Below, piece by piece: positions 35,440 to 44,507 of a stretch of 64,000 nt of DNA. Within the stretch, counting starts at the first letter, position 1; each line of letters starts with the position of its first letter. The DNA lies in assembly GCF_947507565.1 (NCBI RefSeq), contig NC_089176.1, positions 620,001-684,000 on the forward strand. The letters are read 5' to 3'. A program made the position numbers and the translations under genes. The stretch is from Oscarella lobularis. Its lineage: Eukaryota > Porifera > Homoscleromorpha > Homosclerophorida > Oscarellidae. Below the pieces are notes generated by a model. That model made no database searches. It saw nothing but the letters and a program-made list of their open reading frames with translations, and was not told the DNA's origin.

Positions 35440-36450
35440 TTAACACTTCTTGCAGCAGTTACAGATCCATTTCCACTGCACGGTCGAACTTTTGAGCCAG
35501 AAGAAGTAGAGAATCGAATTCATTAGGTAGTTGGCATTGTACAAAACTTCCGTAGCGCTCGCAATCGCTACAGGAAGCCGAACCGCGTTAATACCAATAC
35601 CGATATTGTAGATGTGAAAGGGAATAGTGCAAATCAATTTGCAAACGATAATCGCGATGACGAACTTGAAACCCTTTGATTTGATTAATTCGAGCAATGG
35701 GCTCGAGCTCTCTTGAGTCTGAGACGCCGCATCTCTGCGTCTCTTTCTTTTGCACTTCCAGGCAGTAAATAATATGATTCCTAGAAAGATCGCAGTCAAA
35801 AGTAGAGGCAAGTAGGACATGACGGCGTAATAGGTGACACCGTAGATGAATGCAGCCTTTATCGAGCCTAATCTGTTATTGACCAAACGGCACCTGCCCT
35901 TTTGATTTGGTAGGGGAAATAGTCCAGATTTGAACTTTCCCAAACCGGTAACAGGAAAGATAGCAAACAGTACCGCTAAGGAAATGGTGCAAGAGACAGC
36001 AATGATTGCTCTGTGGAGCTTAAACTTTCTACTCATGCAGTTCACAACAGCGTCGTAGCGGTCGAAAGCGACGAGAAAAACAGCCCATGCTGACCATCCG
36101 CCAGTGAGCAAAGATACCATAAACGCTATTTTGCAAAGCGCATCGTTGCCCGTTGTGTAGTCAAACGTTTTATAAGCCGTGTTGATGAGCATTATCGATC
36201 CAACTCCGCTGACTAGATCGGCTGTAAGTGAGTTTAGCATGACAAAACTGGTAACTTTATGCAGTTCCTGAGTACGAACTTGTATCGTACAAATGAGACC
36301 GCATAGTAGAATGGTGAGGGCACCTAGGCATAGAAGAATCACGAAGCTCGAAGCTGTTCGAATCGATGGGTAAACGGGGCTGCCTGTTCCGTTGCCGGTG
36401 CCGTTGGTAGTGTTTGCTTCAGTAAAGTTGAAGGCGAACGTTCCCGACAT
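35440..36450 (-). CDS. GPCR 1 of tandem array (rhodopsin-like, 7TM)
   Basis: Intronless, about 336 residues from the conserved MSG start (36450; an ATG at 36474 adds eight residues). The N-terminus has N-glycosylation sites (NFTEANTTNGTGNGTG). Seven hydrophobic segments follow. TM2 contains LNSLTADLVSG (Leu-x3-Asp). TM3 ends in FDRYDAVVNC, a DRY variant. TM6 is KLICTIPFHIYNIGI, keeping the Pro but with no CWxP Trp. TM7 is NSILYFFWL in place of NPxxY. The C-tail is short and Cys-rich (CNCCKKC), shorter than in its paralogs. It is a lineage-specific class A-like receptor. The ligand cannot be inferred. Confidence 0.85.
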   Translation of the reverse strand: MSGTFAFNFTEANTTNGTGNGTGSPVYPSIRTASSFVILLCLGALTILLCGLICTIQVRTQELHKVTSFVMLNSLTADLVSGVGSIMLINTAYKTFDYTTGNDALCKIAFMVSLLTGGWSAWAVFLVAFDRYDAVVNCMSRKFKLHRAIIAVSCTISLAVLFAIFPVTGLGKFKSGLFPLPNQKGRCRLVNNRLGSIKAAFIYGVTYYAVMSYLPLLLTAIFLGIILFTAWKCKRKRRRDAASQTQESSSPLLELIKSKGFKFVIAIIVCKLICTIPFHIYNIGIGINAVRLPVAIASATEVLYNANYLMNSILYFFWLKSSTVQWKWICNCCKKC

Positions 36451-36504
36451 GTCTGCGCGTGAACTATAACTCAACTGCGGAAGTCGCTTTGGTCTTAAAG
36501 TGTA

Positions 36505-36957
36505 TAATAGCTAGGCGTGATCATTGTATATCCTAGAAACGCTCGCCCGATATCCCAGCAACTCCTTTTAGCTGCAAGCATTTCCTGCACAAGAAATTCT
36601 ACAGTATGTCTAGAGTTGTCATACCTCAAAAACAAACGTCTAGCCACTGCCCTTTCTAAATCTCAATTTTTGCGGCAAAATATTACCGTCCAGTATTCTC
36701 TGATACTACTAGATCGCAGAGACACGTGTTTTGACTTTTGCCGGTGTCCTCTCAAATCATGCTTGAGTCAGTTAGCGCTGCTCTTGAATTTGACATCTGC
36801 CACCATGACGGCAGTGGCCGGCTGCGGCAAATTACATTACGTCACGGTATTATTGGTCCGGCTGCCCCGCGCCGAACCATAAAAGTATAACTATTTGAAT
36901 GACACGTGACCAGCGACTGTTGGCATTTCCGCAACTGCGCATCAACATGGAGAGGGT
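36505..36957 (+). pseudogene. Copy of the septin promoter and first exon (copy A)
   Basis: Matches 47383-47850 over its full length with small changes (shared GCAAGCATTTCCTGCACA, GAATTTGACATCTGCCACCA, GCAACTGCGCATCAACA). It reaches the septin ATGGAGAGG first exon and its donor, then is interrupted at 36957. It resumes with septin intron 2 sequence at about 37270-37375 (compare 48010-48108). No septin GTPase exons follow. Confidence 0.88.
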
Positions 36958-36958
36958 A

Positions 36959-37265
36959 CAGTACATCCTCGGTTATCCGACCTTCAGCTATCCGCCCCCT
37001 CGTTTATCCGACTCCTTCCCTTGTCTACACGTGACCAGACACATGCGTTAGCGAATAATGCTAGCCTTACTCTACTAAGAGAGTTGAGAGAGCTGGCATC
37101 AAGAAAGAGATTCTCTACTTTTAAATTGATAGTTTCTTTGCCCCTGTTCTCAAAAGGTACACGTGTACTGCACTGTTCACTTGCGGAATTACAATAGCGC
37201 GCGCTAATTTCACTTATCGGACCATTTGGCTTACGCTACGCTGTGTCTAGAGTCACGGTACCGTG
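36959..37265 (+). mobile_element. Possible pogo/Tigger-like DNA transposon fragment
   Basis: Inserted after GGGTA in the septin-promoter copy. It starts CAGTACATCCTCGGTTATCC at a TA, and the GTTATCCGAC/GTTTATCCGAC theme repeats, as in pogo/Tigger termini. No matching right terminus or transposase is visible. A perfect 20-bp palindrome around GTACC lies near 37251-37270. Confidence 0.35.
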
Positions 37266-37375
37266 ACTCAAGTCTCACGGCCTTTGTCTCGTCGTCGCGC
37301 CGCGCAACTAATAGCCTCGTTAGCGCGTGTTTCGCATCGCTGAAAAAAGGCGCAGGGAAAGCGCTCATCGCCCCG

Positions 37376-37850
37376 AACGAGGCGGAACCCAAGAGCTGGT
37401 CGATTACATGTTTAATAAAAGAATTCCACTAGGTACCTGCTCTTGATTTATTCTTTTACATTATCTGTTCGTCCCAACTACATGATTTTGTACTGTAGAA
37501 GTGTGCCTCACGTCTAACGTCACGTGCAGACAGTGGGCTCGTACAGCGAGCATCATTTGAAGGATCTAGTGGAGATTGATCATCCCTTTGTTTTATGCGT
37601 AAGAACTACAGTACTAAGAAGCAATTAGTAGAAAGACAAAAGACAGAGATTTTCTTTAGACTGACGATAAGGGAGTCTTCAGCACGTCGTTATCTGACGA
37701 GTATCGTCACGCGTTAGAGCAACTGGGTTTGTCAAGACAACAGTTGTGGAATGCTTCTAGAAGAAGCATTGACTCGACCTTCGCTTCAGACGTCACTAAG
37801 CGGCATCTTGAAAGAATGTGGACTGATTTGAATCTTAATGGCAGTAAGTA
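37376..37850 (+). pseudogene. 3'-half copy of the ADAL gene
   Basis: Begins abruptly inside the ADAL coding region (ACGAGGCGGAACCCAAGAGC, equal to 34488 on), fused to a septin intron copy, and runs through the last exons to DLNLNG. The zinc-binding N-terminal half is absent. One to a few bases differ from the intact gene, so the copy is recent. It is followed by the same GPCR spacer as the intact gene. Confidence 0.88.
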
Positions 37851-37976
37851 TGGTTATCCTTAATTAATTAAACGCAGATTTTTAACGAGAAGAGACGAGG
37901 GAGAGAGGGACTCAGGGAGGGAGGATTGCAGAAGTTTGATAGGATCTTGTGCACAGTCAGGGGCATTCTGAACGGA

Positions 37977-38019
37977 CAATCTCAGCCAGCGGCTAATGCT
38001 TAGTGGCTGGCTGAGATTG
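37977..38019. repeat. Conserved hairpin of the GPCR cassette (copy 2)
   Basis: CAATCTCAGCCAGC stem, loop GGCTAATGCTTA, then GTGGCTGGCTGAGATTG. The arms pair perfectly over 13 bp, interrupted only by one A/G change. Confidence 0.75.
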
Positions 38020-38193
38020 CAATGGCAAACGTCGCAGCTGTAAATGGACTAATTGCAGAATGCTAAAGCATGAACGTCAAAGCCGAGACGATTTATTGGG
38101 TAGGCAAACACACACACACGCAAGCTATTAAGACAGACATCTGACACTGCGAGAACAAAAAAACAGAGTACAGCCTAAATTTAGGACACTTAG

Positions 38194-39296
38194 TTAGATT
38201 TTCGTTTCGTCGACTTTGTTTTGGTCGAGCCTTTCTTTTTGCAATTGGTTTTTTGTTGTAAGACGGATAGCGTTGTCGGTGCGCTTGTTCTTCTTGCACC
38301 AGTTACAGGTCCATTTCCACTGCACGGTTGAACTTTTGAGCCAGAAGAAGTAGAGAATTGAATTCATTAGGAAGTTGGCATTGTACAAAACTTCCGTAGC
38401 GCTCGCAATCGCTAGAGAATACTGAAACGCGTTAGTACCAATACCGATATTGTGGATGTGAAAGGGAATAGTGCAAATCAATTTGCAAACGATAATCGCG
38501 ATGACGAACTTGAAACCCTTTGATTTGATTAATTCGAGCAATGGGCTCGAGCTCTCTTGAGTCTGAGACGCCGCATCTTTGCGTCTCTTTCTTTTGCACT
38601 TCCAGGCGGTAAATAATATGATTCCTAGAAAGATCGCAGTCAAAAGTTGAGGCAAGTAGGACATGACGGCGTAATAGGTGACACCGTAGATGAGTACGGC
38701 CTTTAGCGCGCCGAAGTTATTGGCCAAACTGCACATGCCCTTTTGATTTGGTAGAGGACGTAGCCCAGCTTTGAACTTGCCCAAACCGGTAGCAGGAAAG
38801 ATAGCAAACAGTACCGCTAAGGAAATGGTGCAAGAGACAGCAATGATTGCTCTGTGGAGCTTAAACTTTCTACTCATGCAGTTCACAACAGCGTCGTAGC
38901 GGTCGAAAGCGACGAGAAAAACAGCCCATGTTGACCATCCGCCAGTGAGAAAAGATACAATAAACGCTTGCAAAGCGCATCGTTGCCCGTTGTGTAGTCA
39001 AACGTTCTATAAGCCATGTTGATGAGCATTATCGATCCAACTCCGCTGACTAGATCGGCTATAAGTGAGTTTAGCATGACAAAACTGGTAACTTTATGCA
39101 GTTCCTGAGTACGAACTTGTATCGTACAAATGAGACCGCATAGTAGAATGGTGAGGGCACCTAGGCATAGAAGAATCACGAAGGTCGAAGCTGTTCGAAT
39201 CGATGGGTAAACGGGGCTGCCTGTTCCGTTGCCGGTGCCGTTGGTAGTGTTTGCTTCAGTAAAGTTGAATACGAACGTTCCTTCGTAACCCGACAT
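38194..39296 (-). pseudogene. GPCR 2 of tandem array, frameshifted
   Basis: Very close to GPCR1 and GPCR3 throughout. It starts MSGYEGTFVFNFTEANTT. A 4-bp loss near 38970, just after GNDALCK at the start of TM3, shifts the frame and truncates the protein to about 137 residues, although the rest of the 7TM frame downstream is open and conserved. The plus-strand sequence reads CGCTTGCAAAGCG where paralogs have CGCTATTTTGCAAAGCG. Either a recent pseudogene or a sequencing error. Confidence 0.8.
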
Positions 39297-39574
39297 GTCT
39301 GCGACTCTCCGAGTGAACTAACTCACCTGAAGTCGCTTTGGTCTTACGTATCGCATACGTTACACCTGCATGGCACACTTCAACATGTTATGCACGTCAA
39401 AGCCGAGGCAGCAAGATTTATTGGATAGATAAGCACACATACGCAAGCTATTAAGACAGACATCTGACACTGCGAGAACAAAACACAGAGTAGAGCCTAA
39501 ATTTAGGACACTGAACGTCACGGTTAGTTTGATTATTACATTTTCGTTTCGACGACTTTGTTTGGGTCGAGCCT

Positions 39575-40654
39575 TTATTTTTGTAATGTTGTGTTGCGTG
39601 TTGTAAGACGGAAACTTCTTGTAGTAGTGTTGTCGGTGCGCTTGTTCTTCTTGCACCAGTTACAGGTCCATTTCCACTGCACGGTCGAACTTTTGAGCCA
39701 GAAGAAGTAAAGAATCGAATTCATTAAGAAGTTAGCGTTGAACAAAACTTCGGTAGCGCTCGCAATCGCTAGAGGAAACCGAAACGCGTTAGTACCAATA
39801 CCGATATTGTGGATGTGAAAGGGAATAGTGCAAATCAATTTGCAAACGATAATCGCGATGACGAACTTGAAACCCTTTGATTTAATTAATTCGAGCAATG
39901 GGCTCGAACTCTCTTGCCTCTGAGATGCCGCATCTCTGAGTCTCTTTCTTTTGCACTTCCAGGCAGTAAATAATATTATCCCTAGAAAGATCGCAGTCAA
40001 AATTTGAGGCAAGTAGGACATGACGGCGTAATAGGTGACACCGTAGATGACTACCGCCTTTGTTCCGCCTACTCTGTTATTGACCAAACTGCACATGCCC
40101 TTTTGATTTGGTAGGGGAAATAGCCCAGCTTCGAACTTGCCCAAACCGGTAGCGGGAAAGATAGCAAACAATACCGCTAAAGAAATGGTGCAACAGAGGG
40201 CAATGATTGCTCTGTGGAGCTTAAACTTTCTCCTCATGCAGTTCACAACAGCGTCGTAGCGGTCGAAAGCGACGAGAAAAACAGCCCATGTTGACCATCC
40301 GCTAGTGAGAAAGGATACAATAAACGCTATTTTGCAAAGCGCATCGTTGCCCGTTGTGTAGTCGAACGTTCTATAAGCCAGTTTGATGAGCATAATTGAT
40401 GCAACCCCGCTGACTAGATCGGCGATAAGTGAGTTTAGCATGACAAAATTGCTAACTTTATGCAGTTCCTGAGTACGAACTTGTATCGTACAAATGAGAC
40501 CGCACAGTGCAATGGTGAGGGCACCTACGCATAAAACCACGAAGCTCAAAGCTTCTCGAGTCGATGTGAACACGGAGCGGCCAGTGTTGCCGGTGCCGTT
40601 GGTACTGTTGGCTTCGGTAAAGTTGAAGGCGAACGTTTCTTCGTATCCCGACAT
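39575..40654 (-). CDS. GPCR 3 of tandem array
   Basis: Intact 359-residue intronless receptor. It starts MSGYEETFAFNFTEANST with N-glycosylation sites. It has TM2 LNSLIADLVSG, TM3 FDRYDAVVNCMRRKF, a basic third loop WKCKRKRLRDAASQRQES, TM6 KLICTIPFHIHNIGIG and TM7 NSILYFFWLKS. The C-tail is Lys/Thr-rich (CKKNKRTDNTTT). The upstream region has AAGACCAAAGCGATTTCAGT, shared with its paralogs. First 80 residues nearly identical to GPCR5, suggesting recent duplication or gene conversion. Confidence 0.88.
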   Translation of the reverse strand: MSGYEETFAFNFTEANSTNGTGNTGRSVFTSTREALSFVVLCVGALTIALCGLICTIQVRTQELHKVSNFVMLNSLIADLVSGVASIMLIKLAYRTFDYTTGNDALCKIAFIVSFLTSGWSTWAVFLVAFDRYDAVVNCMRRKFKLHRAIIALCCTISLAVLFAIFPATGLGKFEAGLFPLPNQKGMCSLVNNRVGGTKAVVIYGVTYYAVMSYLPQILTAIFLGIILFTAWKCKRKRLRDAASQRQESSSPLLELIKSKGFKFVIAIIVCKLICTIPFHIHNIGIGTNAFRFPLAIASATEVLFNANFLMNSILYFFWLKSSTVQWKWTCNWCKKNKRTDNTTTRSFRLTTRNTTLQK

Positions 40655-41015
40655 GTCTGCGCGTATACTAACTGAACTGAAATCGCTTTGGTCTTAAGTA
40701 TTGCATAAATGACACCTGCATGGCACACTTCAAACCGCATATCGCAGGTGGCAGCTTGATTTTAAGCAAGTGATTTCATAAGTAGACTGCGAAATCGTTT
40801 AGCGAGATGAGGGAGGGAGGGAGGGAGGGAGGGCCAGCTCATGCATATGCACTTATCTTATTATGTAAACTGGCGGTTTTAGTCTTGGCCCATGCACATC
40901 AAGGCCAAGGCAGCAACATTTATTTAATAGGCATGCACACAGACGCAGGCAAAGCTAGATATAGAAAAAAGTAGTCTATACATTTAGGACATGCACTGAA
41001 TTCCACGGTTAGTTC

Positions 41016-42110
41016 TTAGAATTTCGTTTCGTTTACTTTGTTTTGCAATTGGTTGTCTGCTGTAAGATGGATAGCGTTGTTGGCGCGCTTGTCCTTCTTG
41101 CACCAGTCACAGGTCCGTTTCCACTGTACGGTTGAACTTTTGAGCCAGAAGAAGTAGAGAATCGAATTCATTAGGAAGTTGGCATTGTACAAAACTTCAG
41201 CAACGTTCGCAATCGCTAGAGGAAACCGAAACGCGTTAGTGGCAAGACCGATATTGTAGGTGTGAAAGGGAATAGTGCAAATCAATTTGCAGACGATAAT
41301 CGCAACGACGAACTTGAAACCCTTTGATTTGATTAATTCGAGCAATGGGCTCGAGCTCTCCGGCGTCTGAGATGCTGCATCTCTGCGTCTCTTTCTATTG
41401 CACTTCCAGGCAGTGAATAATATTATCCCTAGAAAGATTGCAGTCAAAAGTTGAGGCAAGTAGGACATCACAGCGTAATAGGTGACACCGTAGATGAGAA
41501 CGGCTTTATATATAGTCCCGCCTGATCTGTTATTGACCATATTGCACAGACCCTTTTTTTGCTTTGGTAGAAGAAGTAGCCCAGTTTCGAACTTGCCAAA
41601 ACCGGTAGCAGGAAAGATAGCAAACAATAGCGCCAAACTAACGGTGCAAGAGACGGCAACGATTGCTCTCTTGAGCTTAAACTTTCTCCTCATGCAGTTT
41701 ACAACAGCGTCGTAGCGGTCGAAAGCGACGAGAAAAACGGCCCATGTTGACCATCCGCTATTGAGCAAAGGCAAGATATGTGCTACTTTGCAGAGGACAT
41801 CATTGCCAGTTGTATAGTCGAATGTTTTTAATTAACCAACATTGATGAACATAATTGATCCGATTCCGCTGACTAGATCAGCTATAAGTGAGTTTAGCAT
41901 GACAAAGTTGCTAACTTTATGCAGTTCCTGAGCACGAACTTGTATCGTACAAATGAGACCGCACAGTACAATGGTGAAAGCACCTAAACACTGAACGATT
42001 ATGCTCAAAACTACCGGTCGAGTTGAAGTGAAAACGAAGCCGCCGGTGCCGTTGCCGGCACTGTTAACTTTGGTAAAGTTCAATGCGAACGTTTCTATGT
42101 GTCCCGACAT
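41016..42110 (-). pseudogene. GPCR 4 of tandem array, one premature stop
   Basis: Starts MSGHIETFALNFTKVNSAG. The frame is conserved, but an in-frame TAA at 41832-41834 (in GGTTAATTAAAA, after MFINVG at the end of TM2) interrupts it where paralogs read AYK/RTFDYTTG. The remaining five TM segments are open and conserved (WAVFLVAFDRYDAVVNC onward). The most divergent array member. Non-functional unless read through. Confidence 0.75.
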
Positions 42111-42340
42111 TTCTCCGTAAACTAACGAACTGAAATCGTTTTGGTCCTCCTTATAAGTACAGTACATCGTAATTGACGACACCTGCATGGCACATCGCAG
42201 GTGACAGCCTGCTTTTACGCAAGTGATGTACTGTGAAATTGTTTAATTAACGAGAAGAGACGAGGGAGAGGGACTGAGGGAGGGAGGGAGGGAGGGAGAA
42301 GTTTGATAGGATCTCCACAGTCACGGGCGTTCTGAACGAG

Positions 42341-42383
42341 CAATCTCAGCCAGCGGCTAATGCTTAGCGGCTGGCTGAAATTG
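42341..42383. repeat. Conserved hairpin of the GPCR cassette (copy 3)
   Basis: CAATCTCAGCCAGC stem with loop GGCTAATGCTTA and GCGGCTGGCTGAAATTG; one mismatch in the right arm. Confidence 0.7.
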
Positions 42384-42608
42384 CAATGGCAAACGCACTG
42401 AAACGTCGCAGCTGTATATGTGCTAATTGCAGAATGCTGGCGGTTTTAGTCTTAGCCTAAAGCATGAACGTCAAAGCCGAGGCAGCAAGATTTATTGGAT
42501 AGGCAAGCACACACACGCAAGCTATTGAGACAGACATCTGACACTGCGAGAACAAAAACAGAGTAGAGCCTAAATTTAGGACACTGAACGTCACGGTTAG
42601 TTTGATTC

Positions 42609-43718
42609 TTAGATTTTCGTTTCGACGACTTTGTTTCGGTCGAGCCCTTCTTCTTGCGATGATATTTTGTGTGTTGTTGTAGTTGTAAGACGGATAACGT
42701 TGTTGGTGCGCTTGTTCTTCTTGCACCAGTTACAGATCCATTTCCACTGCACGGTCGAACTTTTGAGCCAGAAGAAGTAGAGAATAGAATTCGTAGCGAA
42801 GTTAGCGTTGAACAAAACTTCGGCAGCCCTCGCCATCGCCAGAGGAAACCGAAACGATTTAGTGGCAATACCGATATTGTAGATGTGAAAGGGAATAGTG
42901 CAAATCAATTTGCAAACGATAATCGCGATGACGAACTTGAATCCCTTTGATTTAATTAATTCGAGCAATGGGCTCGAGCTCTCCGGCGTCGCATCTCTGC
43001 GTTTCTTTCTGTTGCACTTCCAGGCAGTAAATAATATTATGCCTAGAAAGATCGCAGTCAAAAGTTGAGGCAAGTAGGACATGACGGCGTAATAGGTGGC
43101 ACCGTAGATGACTACGGCCTTTCTCTCCCTTAATCTGCTATTGAACAAATTGCACAGACCCTTTTCTTGATTTCGTAGGGGAAATAGCCCAGCTTCGAAC
43201 TTGCCCAAACCGGTAGCGGGAAAGATAGCAAACAGTACCGCTAAAGAAATGGTGCAAGAGACGGCAACGATTGCTTTGTTGAGCTTAAACTTTCTACTCA
43301 TGCAGTTCACAACAGCGTCGTAGCGGTCGAAAGCGACGAGAAAAACGGCCCATGTTGACCATCCGCTAGAGAGAAGAGATACAATAAACGCTACTTTGCA
43401 AAGCGTATCATTGCCCGTCGTATAGTCGAATGTTCTATATGCCACTTCGATGAACACAATAGATCCAACCCCGCTGACTAGATCGGCTATAAGTGAGTTT
43501 AGCATGACAAAATTGCTAACTTTATGCAGTTCCTGAGTACGAACTTGTATCGTACAAATGAGACCGCACAGTGCAATGGTGAGGGCACCTACGCATAAAA
43601 CCACGAAGCTCAAAGCTTCTCGAGTCGATGTGAATACGGAGCGGCCAGTGTTGCCGGTGCCATTGGTACTGTTGGCTTCGGTAAAGTTGAAGGCGAACGT
43701 TTCTTCGTATCCCGACAT
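42609..43718 (-). CDS. GPCR 5 of tandem array
   Basis: Intact 369-residue intronless receptor starting MSGYEETFAFNFTEANST. It shares the array's motifs (LIADLVSG, FDRYDAVVNC, KLICTIPFHIYNIGIA, NSILYFFWLKS). The third loop is shortened (WKCNRKKRRDATPES) and the C-tail longest (KNKRTNNVIRLTTTTTHK, ending KVVETKI). The N-terminal 90 residues almost match GPCR3 and the C-terminal part is closer to GPCR4-type loops, a mosaic that fits gene conversion. Confidence 0.88.
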   Translation of the reverse strand: MSGYEETFAFNFTEANSTNGTGNTGRSVFTSTREALSFVVLCVGALTIALCGLICTIQVRTQELHKVSNFVMLNSLIADLVSGVGSIVFIEVAYRTFDYTTGNDTLCKVAFIVSLLSSGWSTWAVFLVAFDRYDAVVNCMSRKFKLNKAIVAVSCTISLAVLFAIFPATGLGKFEAGLFPLRNQEKGLCNLFNSRLRERKAVVIYGATYYAVMSYLPQLLTAIFLGIILFTAWKCNRKKRRDATPESSSPLLELIKSKGFKFVIAIIVCKLICTIPFHIYNIGIATKSFRFPLAMARAAEVLFNANFATNSILYFFWLKSSTVQWKWICNWCKKNKRTNNVIRLTTTTTHKISSQEEGLDRNKVVETKI

Positions 43719-43819
43719 GTCTGCGCGTAAACTAAACTGAACTGAAATGAGGTCCTAAGTATCAATGGCACCTGCATGGCACACTTCGAAACGCATATCC
43801 CAGGTGACAGCCTGATTTT

Positions 43820-44127
43820 ATGTAGCTAGACGTGACCATTGTATCCTAGAAACGCTCGCTCGAGATCCTAGCAACCCCCTCTAACTTCAAGCATTTCCTG
43901 CACTAGAATTATATACAGAATATATATAGATCGGAGAGACACGTGTTGGACTTGCCGCTACTCTTGAATTTGACATCTGCCACCATGATCGACGGCAGTG
44001 GCCGGATGCGGCAAATTACATTACGGTACATCACGGTACAGTATTATTCGGCTGCCCCGTAAAGTCCACATATACGGCTCTGGTCCACACTTGAATGACA
44101 CGTGACCAGCGAATGTTGGCATTTGAC
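43820..44127 (+). pseudogene. Copy of the septin promoter (copy B)
   Basis: Shorter, more diverged copy of 47383-47800 (shared AAGCATTTCCTGCAC, GAATTTGACATCTGCCACCA, GGCAAATTACATTACG, TTGAATGACACGTGACCAGC). It lacks the middle part and the first exon. It is upstream of GPCR5, as copy A is upstream of GPCR1. Confidence 0.82.
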
Positions 44128-44389
44128 AGTCTCATCCAGTGGCTAATAAATACCTAGCGGGCTTGGCTGAGATTGCAATGCCAAACGCCAAAACGCAGCT
44201 GTAAATGTGCTAATTGCAGAACGCTGGCGGTTTTAGTCTTGGCCTAAAGCATGCACGTCAAAACCGAGGCAGCAAGATTTATTTGATACAAAAGCACACA
44301 GATGCAAGCTACTAAGACAGACATTGAGCTAGAACGAGAAACAGAGTAGAGCCTAAATTTAGGACACTGAACGTCACGGTTACGCGCTA
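44127..44389. repeat. Remnant of a sixth GPCR cassette (3' flank only)
   Basis: Carries a decayed cassette hairpin (44127-44175) and the shared 3' flank (GCTGGCGGTTTTAGTCTTGG, GAGGCAGCAAGATTTATT, GCCTAAATTTAGGACACTG). The receptor coding part is missing. It ends at the palindromic element. Confidence 0.75.
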
Positions 44390-44483
44390 ACGCACGCTTC
44401 GCTACGGGCACGCGGGAGCTGCACGCGGGCAGTCACGCGGGCAGACTCTCGGGCAGTCACGCCGGCTGGCACGCGAGGCTACA
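44390..44483. mobile_element. Palindromic MITE-like element (copy 2)
   Basis: Shares TACGCGCTAACGCACGCTTC-type sequence and the terminal GGCACGCGAGGCTA with the copy at 17184-17277. The interior has several GGGCAGTCACGC repeats instead of a clean hairpin. It sits 25 bp upstream of the next gene's start codon. Confidence 0.55.
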
Positions 44484-44507
44484 TTTCGTCCACGCACCGA
44501 ATCGCCG

